Assembly (NCBI RefSeq): GCF_000373565.1
Contig: NZ_KB891801.1
Location: 62,001-126,000 of the forward strand
From: Streptomyces sp. HmicA12
GTDB taxonomy: Bacteria > Actinomycetota > Actinomycetes > Streptomycetales > Streptomycetaceae
Reading direction: 5' to 3'
Length of the DNA stretch: 64,000 bases
Position numbers and translations under genes: made by a program. Below, in pieces: positions 59,345 to 64,000 of the stretch (position 1 is its first letter; each line of letters opens with the position of its first letter). The notes below the pieces were generated by a model, which was not told where the DNA came from, did no database searches, and saw only the letters and a program-made list of their open reading frames with translations.

Positions 59345-61084
59345 TCAGCCGCCCGCGACGAAGGCGATCGCCGTGTAGTCCTTGACGTCCTTCGCGTACG
59401 GAGCGCTGATCAGGGACTTGCCGAGGAACAACCGGCCGTTGGAGTAGCGCACCTCGGATCCGGTGCGGCCCACGACCATGCTGCTGAGCGCGCGCATCAC
59501 CGACTCGGTGGTCGGGGTCCGCAGGAGCGTCGTCTGCTTCATCGACCTGGGGTCGATCGAGACGATCCGGGCGCCCTTCCCGTACGGATCGTCCTTGTAG
59601 GCGAGGACGTTCCCGCCGTCCATCCGGACCGGGAAGATCCCGAAGCCGCCGCCGTCGGCCCGGTCACCGGTGGGCTTCCCGGACCTCAGGTCGTACGAGA
59701 CGATCTCGTTGGTCGTGCCGATGTCGCCGCCCCCGTCGTGCTGCCGGGTGGCCAGATAGACCCGGCCGTTGCCGACGACGATCTTCTGGCAGCCGTCGAC
59801 CCGGCCGACCTCGCAGTCGAAGTCGTACTTCTCGTCGTCGACGGGGATCTCCGTGACGAGCCTGCCGCTCTGGTCCATCGAGAGGATGCCGGAGACGGTG
59901 CCCGCCGCGTTGTCGCCCCTGCCGACGCCGATGACGACCGGGTCGGTGGAGAGCACCTTCGCGCTCTCGACGTCGGCCGCGAGCTGGTACGTCCACTTGG
60001 GGCGGCCGGTCTTCGGGTCCAGGAGCTGGGCCTCGTACCGCTCGTGGCCGTAGTCGCCGCACGTGCGCACCGTGACCAGCTGCGCGCCGCCGGCGTAGCC
60101 GACGTCCTCGCAGCTGCCGGTCATCGGCTGCCACAGCACCTTGCCGGTCCTGACATCGAGGGCGGCGCCGCCGCGCAGGCCGCCGCCGACCGCCAACGTG
60201 TCGCCGGAGAAGGACAGTTCCTCGAACGGGATCGCCTTGGTGCCCGAGCCGACGCTCTTCGTCCACACCTTCTTGCCGGTGTTCACGTCGAACAGCGTGA
60301 TCCGCGAGCAGGTCCGGTGGCTGCCGTCCGCGGGCCGCGCCGCGTCCTCGCTGACGACGGCGGCCAGGGCGTCCTTGGTGACGTCCTGCGTGCCGCCGCA
60401 GGTCTGGCCGGGCAGCGGCAGCGTCCAGGTCTTCTTCCCGGTCGCGGGGTCGTAGCCGACGATCTTGCCGACGCCCGCCTTGGCGTACGTCCGGTCGGTG
60501 AGCCAGGAACCCCTGACGCTGTCCACGTTCTTCTTGGCGACCTTCGGCGCGGCCAGCTGGAAGGCGGCCTTGGCGGAGGTGTTCGCCGGGACCTTCTCCT
60601 GGCCGGGTTCGCCGAGGCCGGACCCGCCCTTGTCCTGTCCGCCGTCGGCGCCAACGCCCTTCCTGCCGTCGGCGGTGGTGTTCCGGTCGCCGCCGCCGTC
60701 GTCGGAGGCGGTGTACAGGATGCCGCCGCCAATGACGAGGGCGATGACCACGACCGCCGCGGTGATGATCCAGACGACCGGAGAGTCCAGCTTCCCTCGC
60801 CCGGCGGCCTGCGGGAACGGCTGCGCGGCGGGCGGCTGCGGGTAGCCCTGCGGGTAGCCGTACGGGTACTGAGGGCCCGGCGCCTGACCGTACTGCGGCT
60901 GCTGCTGGGCGCCGAACGGCGGCTGCGCGTAGGGCTGTTGACCGTACGCGGGCGGCGCGGGCGGCGCGGCGGGCAGCGGCGGAGGGGGCGGGCCGAAGGC
61001 ACCGGCGGGCGGCGGCGCGTCCTGCGGCTGCTCCTTGCGGAAGGGATCGTTCGGCGGCTGCTGGGGAGGCGGCGGCTGCGTCAT
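59345..61084 (-). CDS. Membrane-anchored PQQ-like beta-propeller protein
   Basis: A 579-residue protein from ATG 61084. The Pro/Gln/Tyr-rich cytosolic N-terminus (1-110) is followed by one transmembrane helix (SPVVWIITAAVVVIALVIGGGILYTA), a Gly/Asp linker, and an extracellular domain of repeated beta blades with the PQQ_2 pattern (GYDPATGKKTWTLPLPG, FDVNTGKKVWTKSVG, ALDVRTGKVLWQPM, LLDPKTGRPKWTYQLA). Four Cys (in QTCGG, RTCSR, GSCED, RTCGD) may pair. No BamB-like lipidation site. Possible scaffold or sensor; function unknown. Confidence 0.88.
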   Translation of the reverse strand: MTQPPPPQQPPNDPFRKEQPQDAPPPAGAFGPPPPPLPAAPPAPPAYGQQPYAQPPFGAQQQPQYGQAPGPQYPYGYPQGYPQPPAAQPFPQAAGRGKLDSPVVWIITAAVVVIALVIGGGILYTASDDGGGDRNTTADGRKGVGADGGQDKGGSGLGEPGQEKVPANTSAKAAFQLAAPKVAKKNVDSVRGSWLTDRTYAKAGVGKIVGYDPATGKKTWTLPLPGQTCGGTQDVTKDALAAVVSEDAARPADGSHRTCSRITLFDVNTGKKVWTKSVGSGTKAIPFEELSFSGDTLAVGGGLRGGAALDVRTGKVLWQPMTGSCEDVGYAGGAQLVTVRTCGDYGHERYEAQLLDPKTGRPKWTYQLAADVESAKVLSTDPVVIGVGRGDNAAGTVSGILSMDQSGRLVTEIPVDDEKYDFDCEVGRVDGCQKIVVGNGRVYLATRQHDGGGDIGTTNEIVSYDLRSGKPTGDRADGGGFGIFPVRMDGGNVLAYKDDPYGKGARIVSIDPRSMKQTTLLRTPTTESVMRALSSMVVGRTGSEVRYSNGRLFLGKSLISAPYAKDVKDYTAIAFVAGG

Positions 61085-61154
61085 GGCGGTGGGTACCTCG
61101 GGAGCCTTGAGCAGAGGTGGGGGCCCTCTTTCTACCACCCTGAGCCGCACGGAC

Positions 61155-61199
61155 GCCGGGCCGGTCCATCCCCCGTATTCAGGGGCGGACCGGCCCGGC
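61155..61199 (-). terminator. Hairpin after ABC-F gene
   Basis: GCCGGGCCGGTCC (61155-61167) pairs with GGACCGGCCCGGC (61187-61199); an inner CCCC/GGGG pair extends it. It lies between the ABC-F stop (61231) and the start of the PQQ-type gene, both on the minus strand. Confidence 0.82.
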
Positions 61200-61230
61200 A
61201 GGTGTCCTTCACGCCGCCGCGAGGCGCTGA

Positions 61231-63033
61231 TCAGGCGTCTTCGGCCAGCTCCAGCCAGCGCATCTCCAGCTCCTCGCGCTCGGCGACGAGCTCGCGCAGG
61301 TCCGCGTCGAGCTTGGCCACCTTGCCGAAGTCCGTCGCGTTGTCCGCGATCTGGGTGTGCAGCTTGGCCTCCTTCTCGGAGATCTTGTCCATCTGCCGCT
61401 CGATCTTCTGCAGCTCCTTCTTCGCGGCACGCGTGTCGGCCGCGGAGGGGCCCGACTTGGCGGCGGGCGCGGCGGCCGGGGCCGGGGTGGCGGCCTCGAT
61501 CATCCGCTGCCTGCGCTCCAGGTACTCGTCGATGCCGCGCGGCAGCATCCGCAGCGCGCCGTCGCCGAGCAGCGCGAAGGTGTTGTCGGTGGTGCGCTCG
61601 ATGAAGAACCGGTCGTGGGAGATCACGATCATGGAGCCCGGCCAGCCGTCGAGCAGGTCCTCCAGCTGCGTGAGGGTCTCGATGTCGAGGTCGTTCGTCG
61701 GCTCGTCGAGGAACAGGACGTTCGGCTCGTCCATCAGCAGGCGCAGGAGCTGAAGGCGGCGCCGCTCACCACCGGAGAGGTCACCGACCGGCGTCCACTG
61801 CTTCTCCTTGCTGAACCCGAACTGCTCGCAGAGCTGGCCCGCGGTCATCTCCCGGCCCTTGCCCAGGTCGACGCGGTCACGGATCTGCTGCACGGCCTCC
61901 AGCACCCGCAGCGTGGCCGGAAGTTCGGTCACGTCCTGCGACAGGTAGGCGAGCCGGACGGTCTTGCCGACGACGACCTTCCCGGCGGCGGGCTGCACGT
62001 CGCCCTGGCTGCGGGCGGCGTCCGTGAGGGCGCGCAGCAGGGACGTCTTGCCCGCCCCGTTCACCCCGACCAGGCCGATGCGGTCGCCCGGGCCGAGCTG
62101 CCAGGTCAGGTGCTTGAGCAGCACCTTGGGGCCGGCCTGGACGGTGACGTCCTCCAGCTCGAAGACGGTCTTGCCGAGCCGGGCGTTCGCGAACTTCATC
62201 AGCTCGCTCTTGTCGCGCGGCTCGGGCACGTCGGCGATCAGCTCGTTGGCCGCCTCGATGCGGTAGCGCGGCTTGGAGGTGCGGGCGGGGGCGCCGCGCC
62301 GCAGCCAGGCCAGCTCCTTGCGCATCAGGTTCTGCCGCTTGGCCTCCTCGGTCGCGGCGATCCGCTCCCGCTCGGCGCGCGCGAACACGTAGTCCGAGTA
62401 GCCGCCCTCGTACTCGTAGACGTCGCCCTTCTGCACGTCCCACATCCGCGTGCAGACCTGGTCGAGGAACCAGCGGTCGTGGGTGACGCAGACGAGCGCC
62501 GAACGACGGGCCCTCAGGTGGCCCGCGAGCCAGGAGATGCCCTCCACGTCGAGGTGGTTCGTCGGCTCGTCGAGCACGATCAGGTCCTGCTCGGCGATGA
62601 GCAGCTGGGCGAGCGCGATGCGCCGCCGCTCGCCGCCGGACAGCGGGCCGATGACCGTGTCCAGGCCCTGCGGGAAGCCGGGCAGGTCCAGGCCGCCGAA
62701 GAGGCCGGTGAGGACGTCGCGGATCTTGGCGTTGCCCGCCCACTCGTGGTCGGCGAGGTCACCGATCACCTCGTGCCGGACGGTCGCCTTCGGGTCGAGC
62801 GAGTCGTGCTGCGTGAGGACGCCGATGCGCAGGCCGCCGCTGTGCGTGACCCGGCCGGTGTCGGCCTCCTCCAGCTTGGCGAGCATGCGGATCAGGGTCG
62901 TCTTGCCGTCGCCGTTGCGCCCGACCACGCCGATGCGATCTCCCTCGGACACGCCGAGCGATACGCCGTCGAGCAGGGCACGGGTGCCGTACACCTTGCT
63001 GACTGCCTCGACATTGACCAGGTTGACTGCCAT
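61231..63033 (-). CDS. ABC-F family ATPase (Uup-like)
   Basis: A 600-residue soluble protein with two ABC domains and no membrane part. Domain 1: GRNGDGKTTL, LSGGERRRIALAQLL, LIVLDEPTNHLD; domain 2: GVNGAGKTSL, LSGGERRRLQLLRLL, VLFLDEPTNDLD. The linker (about 245-300) is the P-site tRNA interaction motif region, and a C-terminal coiled coil (about 515-595, KKELQKIERQMDKISEKEAKLH) is Uup-like and DNA/ribosome-binding. It likely acts on the ribosome. Domain 1 Walker A has Asp (GDGK) in place of the usual Ala/Ser, an unremarkable variant. Start ATG 63033. Confidence 0.93.
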   Translation of the reverse strand: MAVNLVNVEAVSKVYGTRALLDGVSLGVSEGDRIGVVGRNGDGKTTLIRMLAKLEEADTGRVTHSGGLRIGVLTQHDSLDPKATVRHEVIGDLADHEWAGNAKIRDVLTGLFGGLDLPGFPQGLDTVIGPLSGGERRRIALAQLLIAEQDLIVLDEPTNHLDVEGISWLAGHLRARRSALVCVTHDRWFLDQVCTRMWDVQKGDVYEYEGGYSDYVFARAERERIAATEEAKRQNLMRKELAWLRRGAPARTSKPRYRIEAANELIADVPEPRDKSELMKFANARLGKTVFELEDVTVQAGPKVLLKHLTWQLGPGDRIGLVGVNGAGKTSLLRALTDAARSQGDVQPAAGKVVVGKTVRLAYLSQDVTELPATLRVLEAVQQIRDRVDLGKGREMTAGQLCEQFGFSKEKQWTPVGDLSGGERRRLQLLRLLMDEPNVLFLDEPTNDLDIETLTQLEDLLDGWPGSMIVISHDRFFIERTTDNTFALLGDGALRMLPRGIDEYLERRQRMIEAATPAPAAAPAAKSGPSAADTRAAKKELQKIERQMDKISEKEAKLHTQIADNATDFGKVAKLDADLRELVAEREELEMRWLELAEDA

Positions 63034-63169
63034 TTCGCTCCTGCCACGGGACGGTGCCGGTCCCCTCCGGGGGTGGACCGACGTTCAAGCGTAGTCGGGG
63101 TGGCGGGTGCGGGTGGTTTCGCCTGGGCGCCGCGGGGGCCTGTGCAGCATGGCGGGTGCGGGTCCGGTG

Positions 63170-63197
63170 GGGCTTCTCGCGCAGTTCCCCGCGCCCG
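63170..63197. repeat. Dispersed intergenic repeat, copy 5 (inverted)
   Basis: GGGGCTTCTCGCGCAGTTCC and the following CCGCGCCC are the reverse complement of the copies at 49382 and 50945. It abuts the stop of the DUF4328 gene (63198), again at a 3' end. Confidence 0.88.
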
Positions 63198-64000
63198 TTA
63201 CGTCGCGTAGCCGCCCTGCGTCGGGAAGGTGAAGCCCAGCCTCGCGCCCTGTATCGCGGTGATCCTGCGGACCACCGACAGGCCGCAGATGCCCGCCGCC
63301 ACCAGTGCCAGGTTCGAGCCCATCAGGATCAGGGTGGCGGTGCGGGCGCCCTCGACGGACAGGTTCGTGTCGTTCATCGCGTTCGCGTACATCGGCCAGC
63401 CGAATCCGGCCAGGACGCTGGAGAGCACCCAGGTCGCCCACCAGGCGTTGACGACGCCGAGGCCACCGGCGCGCGGGACGCCCTGGCTCGCGGCGGCGAT
63501 GTCGTCGGTCATGGCCTTGGGTATCCACCAGTTGGCGAACGGGATGAACCAGGCGCCCACCGCCATGCCCTGTCCGTGCCGCTGGCTGCCGGGCGCCAGC
63601 GCCTCCGCATTGCCCCGGGCCTTGTGGAACCAGACCAGGAAGACCGGGGCCGCGGCGAGGAACCCGAGGAACAGCAGCACCATCGTGGTCCTGCGGAAGC
63701 CGTCGATCGACTCGGCCTCGTCGATGTTCGTCGTCCAGATGCTGCCCAGCGCGTCGTACAGCCGGAAGTCCGCGACGACGCGCAGCAGCGCGAGGCCCGC
63801 CATCACCGCGAACAGGACCGTGACCGCCGTGCCCAGGCCGGACAGCAGGGACGGCGGGCGCTGCGGCATGCCCGGTCCCGGGTACCCCGTCGTGCCGTAC
63901 GGGGTCACGGCCGGGAGCGGATACGTGCCGTAGGGCGGCTGCGGTGCCTGCTGCGGCGGGGCGTACGGATTCGGAGCGGCGGGCGGCGGGGCGTACGCAC
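63198..64000 (-). CDS. DUF4328-type membrane protein, N-terminus cut by window edge
   Basis: At least 267 residues; the frame is open to the right edge with a Pro/Tyr/Ala/Gln-rich start (APPPAAPNPYAPPQQAPQPP), so the GTG at 63908 is probably not the true start. Then come about six helices with the DUF4328 marks FLVWFHKARGNAEALAP, AVGAWFIPFANWWIPKAMTDDI and VNAWWATWVLS. A hydrophobic end carries VRRITAIQ. Function unknown. Transcription is towards the dispersed repeat at 63170. Confidence 0.85.
   Translation of the reverse strand, partial: AYAPPPAAPNPYAPPQQAPQPPYGTYPLPAVTPYGTTGYPGPGMPQRPPSLLSGLGTAVTVLFAVMAGLALLRVVADFRLYDALGSIWTTNIDEAESIDGFRRTTMVLLFLGFLAAAPVFLVWFHKARGNAEALAPGSQRHGQGMAVGAWFIPFANWWIPKAMTDDIAAASQGVPRAGGLGVVNAWWATWVLSSVLAGFGWPMYANAMNDTNLSVEGARTATLILMGSNLALVAAGICGLSVVRRITAIQGARLGFTFPTQGGYAT

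Overview
The window is a piece of a Streptomyces chromosome. The evidence is very high GC with strong G/C bias at third codon positions, frequent GTG starts with GGAGG-type ribosome sites, typical Streptomyces families (DUF397, SUKH proteins, LCP protein, ABC-F, Rpn-like proteins), and a core gene order I recall from the Streptomyces chromosome: mfd ... tRNA-Gln, glmU, prs, rplY, pth, ppc, desaturase, TetR ... galK-galE-galT. No rRNA, CRISPR array, insertion sequence, prophage or large biosynthetic cluster was seen.

Layout. 1-9 kb: a lipoprotein (cut by the window edge), a Ser/Thr protein kinase translationally coupled to a small membrane protein, an orphan HTH-methyltransferase-like-TRD protein, a DUF4190/DUF4352 protein, an acetyltransferase, a secreted HNH nuclease and an SCO6745-type protein. 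9-15 kb: an SDR, a MerR regulator and a Uma2-family gene whose stops are disturbed by apparent single-base indels, then mfd and a short toxin-antitoxin patch (orphan antitoxin-like peptide, Phd-type antitoxin, RelE toxin). 15-25 kb: a MacB/FtsX-type ABC exporter, an MFS exporter, a DUF485 plus SSS symporter pair, an aminoglycoside phosphotransferase-like gene, a SnoaL-like protein and a CAP-domain secreted protein. 25-29 kb: peptide deformylase divergent from a probably leaderless ArsR-like regulator with a double palindromic operator, a DivIVA-like coiled-coil protein and an LCP ligase.

29-34 kb is the most unusual part: a compact, divergent island of intracellular toxin/immunity domains. 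It holds an 888-residue protein joining a deaminase-like domain to SUKH-4, a WHH-nuclease-like domain fused to SUKH-1 in one chain, and a YwqJ-type deaminase translationally coupled to a SUKH-3 protein. None of the four has a visible export signal.

34-45 kb is housekeeping: an orphan histidine kinase, tRNA-Gln(UUG), glmU, prs, rplY, pth, ppc and a fatty-acid desaturase with a TetR regulator. 45-51 kb: a Tat-exported sulfatase followed by its formylglycine-generating enzyme, a VOC protein, trans-aconitate methyltransferase divergent from a TamR-like MarR regulator, an orphan LuxR-type response regulator and an acetyltransferase. 51-56.5 kb is a galactose utilisation locus: galT-galE-galK divergent from an SSS sugar symporter and a 96-residue membrane partner. 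56.5-64 kb: an Rpn-like PD-(D/E)XK protein; a deletion scar joining two truncated genes of an ATP-binding/XRE/DUF397 module; a tRNA-like element; a second LuxR-type regulator lacking the phospho-acceptor Asp; a PQQ-type beta-propeller membrane protein; an ABC-F ATPase; and a DUF4328 membrane protein cut by the right edge.

Convergent genes are separated by strong GC-rich hairpins. A dispersed element of about 30 bp (core GGGGCGCGGGGAACTGCGCG) recurs five times, always at the 3' ends of genes. Function calls rest on motifs read by eye; no similarity search was run.
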